Below the pieces are notes generated by a model. It was given only the letters and a program-made list of their open reading frames with translations, was not told the DNA's origin and searched no databases. Shown one piece after another: positions 46,451-61,429 of a stretch of 64,000 bases of DNA. Location of the stretch: positions 26,568,459 to 26,632,458 of the forward strand of contig OX388349.1 of assembly GCA_947579665.1 (NCBI GenBank). The letters are read 5' to 3'. A program made the position numbers and the translations under genes. This DNA is from Sympetrum striolatum. Taxonomy: Eukaryota; Arthropoda; Insecta; Odonata; Libellulidae. Numbering within the stretch: the first letter of the stretch is position 1; the number at the start of each line of letters is the position of its first letter.

Positions 46451-49400
46451 TCAGCTATTAGAGTATTTACAAATACATTTCAAGGTTTTTATTCCAAAAA
46501 TGAAGTTGTTTGCGCATTATTTAGCAATAATGTGAACAAAATATAATTGCAAGATAAAAAAATCATCTTTGAATATAATATCTATGGAATAAAAATTATT
46601 AGACTTAAAATTTTGCATGGCATAAGTCTTTGACATTAAATTTAAAATTGAGGATTTCAAAAGAATTGCATCGAGCAACCTATCTAAGGCGCGTTCAAGT
46701 GTTTTCTAGTGAGTGATGATGGGTTATGTGGAATATATATCCTACGTATTTCACCCCGAACCACAGGAATAAGCTCACTCCAGTTCGTCTTAAAGCGTTG
46801 TTCCTCGATCTGACAATTAAAATTACGATTTACTGCTTACGTTAGAATATTGAAATTCTATTTTCAGCTATCAACTTCACTAAAAAACCAGGAATAGTTT
46901 AGTACTTTTGTAGTACTGATTTTTATGGCGTAAGTTGGTCAAATATAAGGTAGTGTGGTGAGTTCTATGTCAAAACTATTTCCAAGTTCTTTTGAGACAA
47001 AATAATTGTATTCCTTTACATCAGAGTTTAAGAAAGAAAATGTGAAGGAGGCGATAAAATATTATTAAGGAATGGAGTGATTTACGGCGGAGAAGATATA
47101 TTTTCTGATACACTGGATTGAAATATAAGGTGAGCGGATGCTAAGAGAGAATTATTGGAGAATGTAATGGATGGAAAATGAATGTCTCGAGTTGAAAAGA
47201 AAGATGGAAAAACTGGAAGGAAAAAGGAAGAAAGTAGGAGATATGACGCGAGGGATGGATATGGCGTCCATTATTGTAATAAATGGAGTAATCTTCTTCT
47301 CTTACCGCATTCGACGAAAGCGGCTTCTGATTTGATACCCGGTGGAATTCTTGGAGCAAAATGGCCTCAGCCGTCGCAGCACTTTTAAAATTAGTGTCAC
47401 TTTCACTAATATTCTCCATTGAAGACTAGAAAAGGCATTTTAAACGGAAATGATGAAAGAAAAATTGCGAATCGAAAAAGCGTTAAAAGTATTCAGAAAT
47501 AATTTCAGCAAAAGGACACCCATGTTTTAGTTTTTATAGAAGAACTGCGATGACCTGCAACCAACATTTGAAAACAAATCTTGAATTTGGAAACTCTTGA
47601 TGAGCAAAACTTGAATGTATGTTTGACACACATAAAATATAAAGTAAAATGCACCAAAATGAGCAGATAAGAATACGTTGAATATGTTTTGGAAATAAAT
47701 CCAAAATTAGAGAGGATAGTTATTGCCAGACGAAGAATATGTGCTTGACTAAGGATTCACATACAAATTTTTCAGTTTGATTGTCTATCGTTTCCTAAAG
47801 GTTTCTGAAACGATATGAAGCTTTTGTAACCGTGTGCGTGTTGCTTAGCTGATTTTTTTGGAAAACTCGTGCTCTCGATTTTAGAGAGTTGTGACGAAGG
47901 AAATTAATTATTAAATTTAAGTAAGAGAAGTTACTTTGATTAATGTATTCAGTCATCGACTATCTCGAAACACAGCTAATCTAAATAAATATAGAAATAA
48001 ACTAATCTCGAATTTAAATTGGAAAGTCAGATCATGATGCGTTGATATGAGCCCAAGTCTTTACATCTGAAGAAACTGTTCACCCTATGAATTACGCCCC
48101 TTACATCATGGGTCATTAATGTTATGTTTAGCAAAGTCAGAGTTTGTACGATTACTTAAAGTACTACAGACAACTAAACTGAGGTACATTTGGGATATTT
48201 GTTTTCAGTAAGGTCTTTGCTTATTCGAAGACAAGTTAGTGAGAAATATAAGAAATTTTTGTGAGGAAATTTAGCTAGCTATTGGCAATGTGGTATTATA
48301 AATATCAATTTGATACATTTGATGGAATATGCAAGGGTTCATAGACTATCATACATGATCAAAAAGTTCAATCAACCAAATCGAATAACTACCTCACACT
48401 TTTCCGAAAAATATTATTTTTATACTATTTCAATCCTTAATTTTTGTTTCAGCATGAGTTATGATCAAGTAGTCTTTTTTGTTTTTCTATTTTTGGGATG
48501 GACATGACAAAATTGGTTGCTCAAATGGTGAATTGAAGAAGCAAATAGGCATCGTCGTTTCACTTTTTTGAAATGAAAATTGGCGCAATTATACCAAAAT
48601 TAGAAACTGAAAAGTATTTGAAGATCAATATCATTACCGTAAATTTCCGTCCGAAACCTTTTATCAAATACAATAATGTAAAAGGGGAAGTTGCGACTCA
48701 TACTCGTTAGTTTAATGGTATGAGAATTATATTTTCAATTGAATGATGAATTCAACGCGACTGATATGTAAATATTGATGTATTTAATTTGTAGTCAATA
48801 CCAGTACCACCAACCCACCGGATTGTAACAATTGACCCTTTTAAACACTATTGATATATCTACTTTTCTTTCATGCAGAATATCCCTAAGCCCCAAAACC
48901 CTTTGATTTCCCTAGGGGACTGGATTCAAAAGTGAGTGGACGGCCATCATATTTCCCCATTTCCTCTCAAGGGCCATGCTGCTTTGGGACGATGTGAATT
49001 TATATTCCTCTCTTAATCTCTTGGGAACGACAAGACAGCTCTCCGCTGCTTAAAGAGGCCCTTCAAGAAATTTTAATTGTCATTGTGTGCCTTTGAGCGG
49101 GCTTACCTGCTTTGTGTAATGTGCCGTGGCTAATGTGTTCATTGGTGTAAGCCATTCATATGGGGAAGAATAGGTACGGAGGATTTAATTGCATTATATT
49201 ATATTGACGGCGCAACCTGAAAAACTGCAGGGACCTCAAGGGAACAAGGATTATCAGAGCATACTAAATACTGGGAAGTTTTTTTTTATAGATATTAATT
49301 AAGCAATTTCCTGGTACTTGTTTATTGGACTGAAGAAAATAATCCAGATAGGAAGTAAGTTCATATTCCTAATTTAAAAATACTAAAGTTGGCTTGTTCA

Positions 49401-52400
49401 GCATTGTTATGCATACCAGATTTACACGTAAAACTATGTACCATACTTTAAAAATGACGTTTTATATGAAGAAATACGTTGAAAAACACCAGCTTCTTTT
49501 ATAGTCAATGGCAATGCCAGGTTTTGACCAAAGGCCTACCACTTATATTTTATTTATTATCCAATCAGACGCAACAGCTTGTAAAATTTACTGGATACAT
49601 CAGGATACCACTAAAGAGAAAATAATGAAATTTGTAATGCCTAATATTAAACAAGTATCTTCTGAATAGGTTGCTAACTCATTTTGCAATATCTGGTGCG
49701 CATATTGTTTGTGTGAAGTTTATACTGCTATAATTTTATGCCCTCGCAAATAATCCCAGAGATGAAAACACTGTTTACTTTATTTGGAGCTCTGCATGGC
49801 TTTCTACGATATTCGGTCAACTAGTACCAATTATATTAAAATACATAGTTTTATTTTCTCCAAGATAATAAAAATTTCAATTAAAACTCAAATAAAAATG
49901 CATTAGTATTTTTGGTATTGTAAAAGTATAATACATTATTTTAGTAAACTCTTTTTCAAAGTTGGATAGAGCTACGGAAATTCACTTTGTTATATATTGA
50001 GAAATCTTTCAAGCTATTTTCGAGGGAATGTTTATTTATTTGCGTACAATTTACATTACCAGATTAAAAATAATTTCCAAAGATGTCTTTTGATAATCAT
50101 TATATATTTGTGAACCAATAGAATAGTACTTTTATGGTGGTGAAAATCGTATATTAATACCATAAAATTAAAGTCACGATAGAAATATCTATTACTAGAA
50201 TACTTCTCTTGCAGGAAACAGACATTTTTTATAGACCAACTACACATCATATCTTTAAAAGTTATTTACTAGTTGGTCTATTCTGCTATTGATAATATTT
50301 TAGTAATTTTGAAACACCCAATTTAAGTAGGAAAGCCAGACTTGAAAGATATTCCTCTTCTATTCATCGTCTTATCTCATATTTATCTTTATCATCCTGC
50401 CCTTCATTAAACTCATACTTTTGCCATCAATTTTAGTTGCAAATTTCTTGCTTCAGTTAATGAACTAACTAGCGTCTGTTATCCCTTTTCCGAATCATTT
50501 TGAAAAGCTTTGAAATTTTCCAATCCCTCTGACTTCATCGTCTTTCCTCCCACTTTCACCCACTTAATTATCTTCTGCCTGCCTTATTATTATCTCATCA
50601 TACGAATTAACAAGCTTTGGTGATATGGGATAACTCTTTCCAATATTTTTCCCCCTTCAATTAAATTATTTGCTTTTGCCAGAGATCTCTTACAGAGATT
50701 AATTTTCTATCAGTTGCCTATCTCTTCAATTTATCCCACTGCTCTTTGATGTTCCAATTAATGCGTTCCATTTAAGTTCATAAGCCTTCGTTTTAAGAGG
50801 TTATTAACCCCGTAAAAAAGATTTCCAGTATTTTAAATATCATACTGTTAACTCTCATAGACTGCCTCCTCAACTTCATTTCCTCTTTGTGAATAAACAG
50901 GTGATCATCAATCTATCAGTTTGACTCGGTCATCAAGATATACTACATTAAGGACAATCATAATGAGTTAAACCGTAAAATAAGTTTCAAGTGAAGGGAA
51001 TGTAATCTCAGGAAACCATGGTGTTCCACCTTATTCTTTATTTATCTCTCGATTGGTTCAGGATGTACGCAAATCTCCAAAGATTTCGTCCTGCATTTCT
51101 AAAATATCAGGATTTATGAAGAATTATTGAGTATGAAAATTCCTCGTAAATTAATTTATGTCACTCTAAGAATGTTCTCGGGTGCGGTGTAATGTAAAAT
51201 TGTGGGTTTATAGCCGCACGAAGAATCTTCCTATGCAGGCAATTCTGTCTACATCAAATATTAACAGCAAGAGGTCCTGTATTCTCCTAGTAGTTACAGT
51301 GACAATTTATCAGCATGAATGCTCAAAAGTGAAACATATTGAGCCTCTATCCACTTAATTTTGCGCAGGCAAGGCTCATAAGTTTACAATGTCGAAGTTT
51401 ACCAAAAGGTGCTCCATGAATATATTTACCTAAATGATTATTCCTATGGCAACAAATCGCAGATTACTCAACATTACCATTTAAGTATCTATACCTATAA
51501 CCTTGGAAAATAAATAAACGCTTTCGAAATTTCCAATAGCATGCTATTCTCACAACGTCTGATGATTATGGATGCCTCTTACGCATTAAAGTTTTCTGAC
51601 GCCGCTTATATGTGAATTTAAGGCTGCAACGTGAATTATTATCGATTCCTACTTTCGCTCTGCCGTGCAAGTACGTTTATACAAGGCCCGTACTTGGAAT
51701 ATGTGAATGTTTGCTAAGCCCTACACACGATATGTAGCAGAAATATTTCGTGATATTTTATCAACACTAGGTCATTGGTCTACGGCTAGAGTTCAGAAAA
51801 TCTTAACTATGGGAAAACATACACATTTAACTCTCATTCGCATTTTTCCCCTTCCTCAGAATATTCCAATTTTTTCATCCTCTTAAAGTACGGATTATTT
51901 AGTTTCTTTGTTTCTACAGAAATACTGAAACATTACTATGAAACAAAGTGGCGTACTTTAAGTTGGAACGATAAAATAAAGGTTGGAATCGTAAGAGACA
52001 TTCGATTAAAAATATATTTTGTAGGTAATAAATGTATAAATTTACATAGAAACTGAAAACAACATCTCTTTTATAACACGTGATATTTAAAAACGCTATT
52101 TTGTGTATTATTCATTTACCAAATATGTATTACTATCATTAAAAATTCATAGAAATAGAGTTTTGTAACTGATATTTGAAGGGAGCATCACACTTGAATT
52201 TCGCTTTAAATATTTCTGCACCTTTGAGAATTTTGTTATGTCGAACCCATAATAGATATTTATTTTGCACTGGAAAGATTACCGATCAGAATACTTTGTT
52301 AAGTGAGAATATATTTTGCGTGTGGAAACACCTATGCAGCTATTGGTGAGTAATAAAATTTCTATCTCCGAATGCCGAATAATATTTTGATGGTAAAACT

Positions 52401-53352
52401 TCATGCTAATCCTTGTTATGGTGAGTTTATAAGTGAGGTAAATTTTCGCGAAATTTTATTTTGTTTGGAAAGGTATAAAATAGTGTATTATCTTCCCTAA
52501 GAAGACTTTTTCCAAACCCTTTTCACTTCAATTCCGCATTAATTTCAATGAAACTTAAATTAAGGGAATGAAAGATAATCGAAATCCTAACAATAGGAAA
52601 TAATATTCTCGACCTGTGCCATTGTAATATTACATCTCAAAAGTAAAAAGTTTGAACGAGTAGTTTCCATCACAGGCATTAGTTCAAACCATAGCTGTGA
52701 CGAATTTATTATTCCTATCATACCTATATGTTGATCTGGACCGTAAGGGGTCGTATATATAGATTGCTGAATTTATTATTGCGTCTTCTTGATCCCCAGA
52801 AATATGTATTTTCAGCTCCAAATGCTTGACTTTTAATCAAGATGAATATCGAAATATATCTTCGAGAATTGACGGAATTTGAAAGAGAATATGGAGCCAA
52901 AAATTAAATGGGAAAGCTCTGATGCTATATCACTCCCATTTTGGAGGATGCGTACTTGAAGGTTGGTAATCTGATTGCTAATTGTTTAACTTCCATTTTC
53001 ACCTGGATATTTGACGAGCGTGGCGATGCAGCAAATTCCAAACTACTGCTTGGAATCCGACATGTTACCTCTCCAATATTTACAAAGCACTTCTGCCGCT
53101 GTTTGCAATTTTGTTGATGGAGCTTTCGCCAGTTGTGACCGATAAGTGCAGGTTGTATTATTTTGTGTATCAATTAATTCTATGCAAGTGTGGGCTGTAC
53201 CGTTGCGTCTATTTCACTGTAAATCTATTAAATGCTGGCATAATCACCCAAATTTGTTTCTCACGCGAAATATGTTAATTATCCTATTGTGGAAGCTTAT
53301 TGAAATACATTTGGATTTAATTGAACAATAAATAATTTCTTGGGAGGATATA
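46451..53352. other. AT-rich non-coding stretch
   Basis: No gene or repeat could be supported. GC-richer blocks lie at 47180-47400 and 48880-49150, and a pyrimidine-rich plus strand at 50340-50760. Open frames stay below 93 codons and have no motifs. Confidence 0.35.
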
Positions 53353-53460
53353 GTGGACATGCCTTGTATTCAAGGTATCAGCATCTGAAGGGGGCTTGGG
53401 TAATCACACTTTATACGTCATGCCCTGAATTCTAGGCATCCGCTATGAGTGGGTTGAACA
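53353..53460. repeat. Palindromic repeat, region 2
   Basis: TGCCTTGTATTCAAGGTA at 53360 and TGCCCTGAATTCTAGGCA at 53421-53438 are variants of the palindrome TGCCTTGAATTCAAGGCA seen at 16410 and 16777. They are followed by TCAGCATCTG and TCCGCTATGAGTGGGTT, the same following modules as in region 1. Here the two palindromes are about 60 bp apart, against about 367 bp in region 1. Confidence 0.6.
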
Positions 53461-55528
53461 AAAAGGTGCCCGATTCCAACTTCATGGATATGCAGGAAAC
53501 ATAATAACTCTATTTACTTCTCTGACGCATCAGACTTAGGATTGAATTGAAAATAAAATGATCCTTTTTTTTTGATCATCGGTGTCATTGTTTGAAGGCA
53601 TATCAATATTAGTAAACTAAGTATAAGTTATCAATATAAATAATCTAAGAAATGGGGATAGAATTCGTCCTTGATCGTGAAGTGTTAACACGATGCCTTT
53701 CTCCTGTATAATTCCTATCGAAGTAGACCTGCAGTAATTATGGATTTTTAATTACTTTCTATTAGAGACTCCTGTATCCCTAATATATTTATCAAATACA
53801 CTGTATTATGTAGATTGGGTGTTTCTTAGAAAGTAAGTAATCCGTGCATTTCTGTTTTTCCACTGACAAATGCGGCTATTGGAGACTATTAAACCTCTAA
53901 CGCACGTGTTTTAGATTTTCCCTCTGTTAATACTGAAAATAATTTGTAGGATTAACTCTGACAACTACGAAAATAAAAAGGAAAAAGTAATTAACAAAAA
54001 CGAAGATAAAACTACGTTTATGAAACTTTTTTTTTAGATGTAAGCATTAATGAGCTCTGCAAAGATTTCATAATATATGACGACTATCTACTTATTGGAA
54101 AAATGTAGCCATTTCGCGACTCAATTGCTTGTGTGTGCTGAGACGTACGGAGAGGTCTTTGACTTTTCCTCTTCGCCAACGGAACAAATATTTTTCTAAG
54201 AAAGCACGGACCTCGATAAATATTCCCAGATTGTCAATATCATAAAAAAGGAACTTTTGCGAAGAAAAGAAATTGGATTGTGTGCAAAAAGTTGGAGCTC
54301 AATACAGAGTTGGCATTTATAACGGTCGATTGAGAAGTTAGCTATAACATCTGAGGTAAGTTTAACAGCGATATAGGCGAGGTAAAGAATTTCATTGCGT
54401 TCGAATTGAAATGAGAGGAAGAAGGAATGAAACTGGGAAAGAAGAATAAAGTAGAACATTGGAGAAAGATGGGAAGCTAGCTAACGGATACCAATGTTTG
54501 TAGTGAACTTAAGTTTCATGAGCATACAGACGAAGAATTAAGATGTAGCGGAAAATTTTATATACTATGTAATGCTTTTAAGCGTAACAATACAATTGAT
54601 GAGCTCAGGCTTAACATTGTGGCAGTGAGATACAATGAGGCTCATTGTTGAAAACTTTTCATTTAACCACAGAAGAGTTAATAGCTACCGTGGTTTCGCA
54701 GCGTAAGTTATGTTATGATTTTCATTTCCATGTGGTTATGATTACTCTGGAATTCTACAGAGAAGAGAGGAACTAATACTAAAAGTTGCTTGAATATTAT
54801 AAAAGGATCAGGTTACTAAGTGTATGCGAAGAGCGTTTCACTAAGGAAATAAATTTCAGGATGTGTGAGGAAATTGCGAGGAGATATGTGTTTCATGAAT
54901 TCACAAGATTGATTCCATCTAAAAAGAGAGAATAGTGAAACTAGTCCTCTTAAAAATATAAATGGTTCTTCATTTTTAGTTTTTTCAACTATATCACAAT
55001 ATATAACAACAGCTGAAGTTGTTTTAAGTATTCTAAATTGAGAATTACTATTATTTCATCCAAATATAATCAGATTCTATTGATAAAAATAATAATTCAT
55101 TTTGTATATCCGTAGAATATAATGTTTAGTAAAATTTAAGTGCTATTATAATCAATATGAGTCTGCCGGAAAGCCATGACAAAGTTATAATAAACCAAAC
55201 AGTTCTTCGTAACTTCAACCTAGTATTTATTTATCGACCAGTTTTAAATAAAGACTTGCTGGATTTAAACAAGAATTTTTGATATATTTAGAGCGTATAG
55301 GGGCGACTTTACTCAAAAGTCTATGATTTTGTGTATACCACACAATGGAAACATTCTATTACATCGAAAGTTGGACGATGCTCCTTCATTACACAGTCAT
55401 TTAGGAGATCATGTTAGATTTGTTTGCTGATAACCACGCGAGTATAGTATGAAGGCAAAGACGATAAGTTTTGAGGAAAGTCTCGTACATTACTCTGTTA
55501 CACCCTTAGGCTAACATCAACACTTGGC
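53461..55528. other. AT-rich non-coding stretch
   Basis: No features could be supported. A minus-strand frame of 87 codons (54196-54459) shows no domain. Confidence 0.4.
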
Positions 55529-58140
55529 TTACCGGTTACCCTGGTAAGGGGAAGCGAACACATAGACAAGGCTGTGCACATACGGGAGTGCCTTTATTTC
55601 TGAACCAGAGATGCAACTCAACCACTTTTTCTTCGAAGTGCATTTGGTAGCATGTTTGAGATAGAAATGGATGGCAAAATGGAATGGCATGCATCGTGGG
55701 TGGAAGGGATTTAGAAATAGAGGTCTCCAATGCGGTTGAAAAATCCGCATTTTTGGTGTGAGAGCGAGCATCTTCCTGCCATTTCCTTCTCCAGATTTCT
55801 TTAGGTCTCTGCGTCCCACAAGTTTTCTTCCCGACAGAGAGTGAATTCCCTTGCTTCGAATATAAATCCCCTTAGTTCCCCACTTTCACCATAGAGAGCG
55901 CTAGAGTGGAGGCCCACCCAAACCTTTCCTCAAGTTGTCCCATTTTTCTCGGGTTTTCCCACGATATCTCCGTTTTTATTCGGAGGAATCATTTCGTCGT
56001 ATGTTTCCGACCATTCTCTCTTTGCATTTAATATAAATGTATATCGTTTATGATATGTATTTATTACGGTCGTCCACGATGTTGATGCTGACCTCACAGA
56101 ATTACCACAAGGTAAATAAAAAAATGTGGTGACAACGGAATTTCATAAAAGATAAATGGGTGGATAAAATTATTCAAACAGAATAAAAGAGTCTTATTTA
56201 CGGAGGAAAGTGACATAATTTCGTTGAAATGAGAATGCACTCATTAAAAGTTCCTCAAATTGGAGGTCACCATCTTTACGTTGTTCATGCGTATGTTATT
56301 TAAATATTATTTAAGGTACACTACGATAATGAGCCACGGATATAACTATAACTTATAATAATTAAATTCTATTAATGTACTACCAAGTAAGTGCCAGTCA
56401 GTAATATTCCCTTGATAAGTTGTAGTGTATAAGTATGTAGTGGTATTAAAAAAATAATTTTATTTATTTCCGATTCCAAAGTGCCACTTATCATACATTC
56501 GGTGTTGATTCCAATATTTTAACTATTCCAGTATAAATCCCGATACTTATTTTAACTTCCAATTGATATTCGATTCCCGATTACATACAATGATTAAGAT
56601 TGGTTACCTTTAGTTAATGATGGTTCTGGAAATAACTGAATCAGTCGAACGCAAGTTTCTATTGAGTTACGAACCTTAAATGAAAAATCGCGCTTGTGAA
56701 TGATATTTTACTGGCCTGCTATCAATTTATGAGGATAGCCAATGTAGTTATAACCGCCGAATACCAGAGGATTCCAGAAAGCTATGTTACGAACCTTCAT
56801 TCCTCATATTTTGAGTGAGAGTCTACCTCAATCGAAGTTCATTTGGTTGAAATAAGGTTGTTCGATCGGATATCGAGTGCAAGAATGGAAATATTGCTCT
56901 TAAGTCTATCAGTGAGTAACAAGGAAAAAATATAATAAAAGAAAATGAAAATAATATCATAGAATTACTCGCAAATAGCGGGTTATTTTCTACCGATTTG
57001 GCCGGAGCAGGTGTGTAACGCGTGGTTGCCTATACTCAAATTATCGATTTTCAATTAATTATTGTAAAAAAACTAAGGCCCATTCAGACGACCGGCAATA
57101 CCGTTTTTCATTACTCTACTTCCTGCATCACCTCAAAAATTTTCATCAAAATCCCCGGACAAAAGTGAGAGTCTCCCCTTGTTAGTGATTTACACTGATT
57201 CATATGTATTGTATTATCGTAAGTGATCTACTATTCAGCAGGTCCTTGTACATTAACATTCTCTGTTCAATGCATTATACCTTCAATTGTTTTCTAATAA
57301 TAATCTTAATTATAATACAAACATTCCACTTTCGGCGTACCTTTCACTCTACTTAGAGTAAGTGAGACGATATGGGATGAAACTCACGAAGACTCCCTCC
57401 TATTCTTTTTGGGGTACGTCTCGTGACCTTTTTGAACTCCACGAAATATCGTAGTGAGCAATTTGGTGGAGGGAAAGACCTCCACGTGTCGTACTTCCAT
57501 TTGATGTGCAGCGCAAAGATTTCTAGAAAAGCTCGAAATGGAAAACGTCCTTTTACAAGCGTTCTCTGTATTCCACATTGAATCTTTCCGATTCCCAGTG
57601 CGGAATTCCTCTATCTATGAGGGAGAATATCGCAATCAAATCAACGTTTATGAAGATGTTTGAATGTTAAGCTATGGTGGAATATTCTTTGGCCTGATCT
57701 TCGGTTGAAATAGTTTCCCGAAGTCTCTCCGTAAGGGAATAGTAATGTTGAGAGGTTCTTTCGGTTCGCCGTGTTTCCCATCTATTTCTCCATTCTTTCG
57801 AGATAAGTTTAAGCCGCCGTTTTCGGAAGCAGTCGACGGGGATGATTTAATCAAAGCTCCGCGATTTGCTTCCATAGAAACGGAGGGAGTGTTCGCGGAG
57901 GATCATGGGATCGAAGGGGAGATGAAGAGCAGATGATCAAATACAGTGAGTGGAAGGATTCTGTCGTAATTGAAACAGCATGGTCACTGAGAACATCTGG
58001 CGGCAAAATAGGAAAGCAATGCTCGCGGATGTTTCGACACAAATGGTTAACGTTTGCTAAATATGATATCCAGACGATATCAGCGGAGAGCTGTCGCGAA
58101 ATGGAATTGTGTCGAAACCCGAGCGATGAAATAGCCTAGT
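55529..58140. other. Two GC-richer islands in AT-rich DNA
   Basis: Islands at about 55530-56020 and 57390-58140 have balanced composition and several CpG sites. In the second, GTTTCGACACAA (58031-58042) recurs inverted at 58107-58118, extended by GCTCG words on the outside. Open frames on both strands lack domains. Between the islands the DNA is AT-rich and empty. Confidence 0.3.
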
Positions 58141-61100
58141 TGACGATTTCTCTCGAAATTATTATTTTTAATAGGTACTGTTATAATAGGGTTAGCATGT
58201 TATTATTTTTTCATAGTTTACGCTAGTTTCCTCCGGTAATTAAATGTAAATATATGATACGTTATTTCCATAACATATGTATTAATATTATTTGTGTGCG
58301 TATATTACGCAGATATACATAAAAAGGTATGTGTCATGCATGAAAATTATGCGGTTGAAATAAAATATCTCTATCATGTGAGTTAGAAGGGATGTGAAGA
58401 AAAATAAGAAAATATTGTTCATCAATTGTTTCCTATCTTTGTACCCTACGTTTTCTATGAAGTCGATGTGAATTTTTTGATTAATTTCTTCTAAGCTCTA
58501 TTTGTGTTAAATAAATATTATTAATAACTCTCTCGTACGAAATCTCGCGATTTCACGGAAAGGGTGCCCATATATCTTGATATCTTATTGAACTCCGTAT
58601 ACTATGCATTTAATAATAAATGTGAAGATGTTAAGATTTTGTGGAAATTATTTTTTAATGCTTACAATCTTACGAAAAAGTTAAGCATATTAAATTTACT
58701 AATTCCTGTAGTTGTTCTCTGATTAATGACTGCTAATTTTAATTCAGAGCTAAGAGTAGCTTACGTTATTGAGGTTATGCCCTATCCACGAACTTATAAA
58801 GTATAGTACTGGAAACTGCTGAAATTTTTTGGCTCCCTTAATGTCCGCATCCGCGAGATGGCAGCACTGAAGTTCGCCCTTTGAAACCATAATCTTATAT
58901 GGAGTAAAATGGTGAAAAAGCACGATTATGATACATATGTAATAAAGAGTAATATTTACCAAAGATGGAACTAAGAGTAATTGTTTTATCCATCAATAGG
59001 TACTTTTAAATTGAATACAAAACATTTGAATAAGACGGACTAATTATCAAATCCGAAGAATAGGTGCTTGCCTTATGTGCAAAACACAGGTAACTTTGTC
59101 GCCGTAAAAACATTCCTCGTAAATCACTGAAATGCGACGAACCGTGCCATAGAATGGGGTAACTTTGGCCATTTTTTTGTGTTTTAAAAATATTTCTGTT
59201 TTCAATTACATTCTCCATGCTCAGAAAATTTAAATTACGTGAAGATAATTCTCATTCATGCAAATAATATCAAAAATTTTTCTTACGCAACGAAATTTGT
59301 TTAAAAAATAAATACCTTTAAAAAATAAAGTGCCTTACGCACTACAACCGATGGGGTAACTTCGGCCACTAAATATGTTTCCTAAATATCGCCTATAAAA
59401 TTAACTATATGACTAATATTACGACCATTAATATATTTTAAAATCTTTAAATTATTATTACATTTAATCTTTTTTTAATAGGTACTGAGATAAGAAGTTA
59501 TTGACTCATTATAACGTTTTTCCACTTTATTTATAAAAAATTTCAAATGAAAAATACATTTTTTAATTTTTTTCCTTCAAAAACAAAAATAATGAAAAAT
59601 TATTGTAGAAAATTTCTACTCACTGTCACTCGAACCCTTTTTAATTTTCTTTTCAAGCCTTAGAGTCAGTGTTTTGTTTCTACTAATGAATCTCCGAACC
59701 CAAACAATTTCTGGAATTATTGTCAAAGCACTGAACATTTACTTTTTAATGTTCAAAGTTTGTACTAAAATTTGGATATCTCGAATACTCTTAAAAAAAT
59801 TAAACAGCACTTCCACTAATTTAATCTCTTTTTCACTTAGAAGCACTGTTTTGCCTCCAATTGTCTTCAAATGTTTCCCATCTTGCTGAGTGTTACTGAG
59901 AGAAATTACCAGACTGAGGTTTCGTAGACTTGTCTCGAGAATGCACGATTTTCAATTTAGTTCCCAATGACAATTGTACTGTCAATGTTGCAAGGATCAA
60001 GAAGGAAATTAAGAAACACCAAAATGTATATAACATAAATTACGGAATTTCTAAATTAATAGCTGTATTTGGATAGTTATCTAGATCTTGGGGGGAACTT
60101 GCAAGCTCAAAGGTTTTGCGGAACACAATCCGAAAAAAAATAAACTTCTGCAAGTTAAAATAAGGAAGAAGTTGGTAGCAGCAGCTGATTTAATTGTCAC
60201 GGTTACTGTACCTTTACTTGTCCCACGAATCATTGTGTCCTAAAAACATTCATAAATAGGGATAATATTTCGAAAAATTAGGCAATAAAATATTGATTAA
60301 TTTTTTCCAATCTGTAAACAACTGTTCAATATTTTTATTCCTGCTAAGTTTCAGAACAGAGCAAAGCTCGTTTGTCTGAAGCATGAATGCGTTTGGTAAA
60401 AATGAATAGGCAAACACAATGCCTATACGGAAAATATGGAATGTGACATATGCATGGGAAAGGGAAACGGGGTTATTTCCGTGACAAACTATTTTAAAAC
60501 GTTCAAAACACGTCGGAAGAGCTATGGAACTTAGTATCAAATAATCCTAACGTTTTCTTCTGAACGCATACTGGTTTCGAACTTTGCTCCTTGACATCGA
60601 TGGACTCATTTCCTGCTTGTTTTAGCTTCATTTTTTTCCCTTTAAATTTCCCTAAATTAGTTTCCCTTCTAGGAAAATGCAATAGTCTCACAGTTCAAAA
60701 AAATTCGTTCATAACTTCAGTAGTTATGTGGATCTATAAGGATATAAAACTGGGTTAACAAAACATCCGTCATTTAAGCGAAAATAATATCGATTAATCA
60801 GTTAATTCCAAATATGACTTTGTAGGGTCAAAATGAGGGTGAATGAGGAGAAAAAACATTTACCCGTACTGAAATATATTTTCTTTAGCGACCATGGTTT
60901 CGACATTTCATGCCATGGTGATCACGTGAAGTGAGAAAACCATGGCATTAGAATGAAATATATCGTGGTATGGGTAAAAGTATGTTTTTCTTATTATTTA
61001 GGTTATGGCGTACTACCATAAAGTCGTGTTTGAAGGATTATATGGTATACCTAAGTTTAGGATTCTTACATAATCTTGTTTGCAATATCTTGATGAAAGC

Positions 61101-61429
61101 TGACGAGAATTTTTAACTTTAAGATTTAAGATGTACAACATCCCATTTCATGAGATTTAATTTGAGGGAATCTAGCATAATTTATCTTAAAATTGGCCCT
61201 TAGAAGTGGTTATTAGGCAGTGAGTTTCTTACGAAGTCACCTTAACTGTATGCGAATATGACTTATAATCACATTCGAAGCTTTCATTAGCAATTATGTA
61301 GTCGTGATTATTATGTTAATTTAGATAGCTTTGCAACCTTTGATGAGATTGAGCGTTCGAAATAAGTAATATCGGATTATACAATTAATTTATTACTCAT
61401 ACATAAAAGACAATTATTGATTTATGTGC
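58141..61429. other. AT-rich stretch with a repeated GGGGTAACTT motif
   Basis: ATGGGGTAACTTTGGCCA at 59155 and ATGGGGTAACTTCGGCCA at 59351 are direct repeats, 17 of 18 bases identical and about 196 bp apart; they may belong to an unrecognised repeat. A minus-strand frame at 60250-60540 (96 codons) has no motif. Nothing else is visible. Confidence 0.35.

Noticed and set aside
46380..46455. Functional tRNA gene
   Set aside because: The B box is perfect but the A box and acceptor stem do not fit a cloverleaf; a SINE or fossil is more likely.
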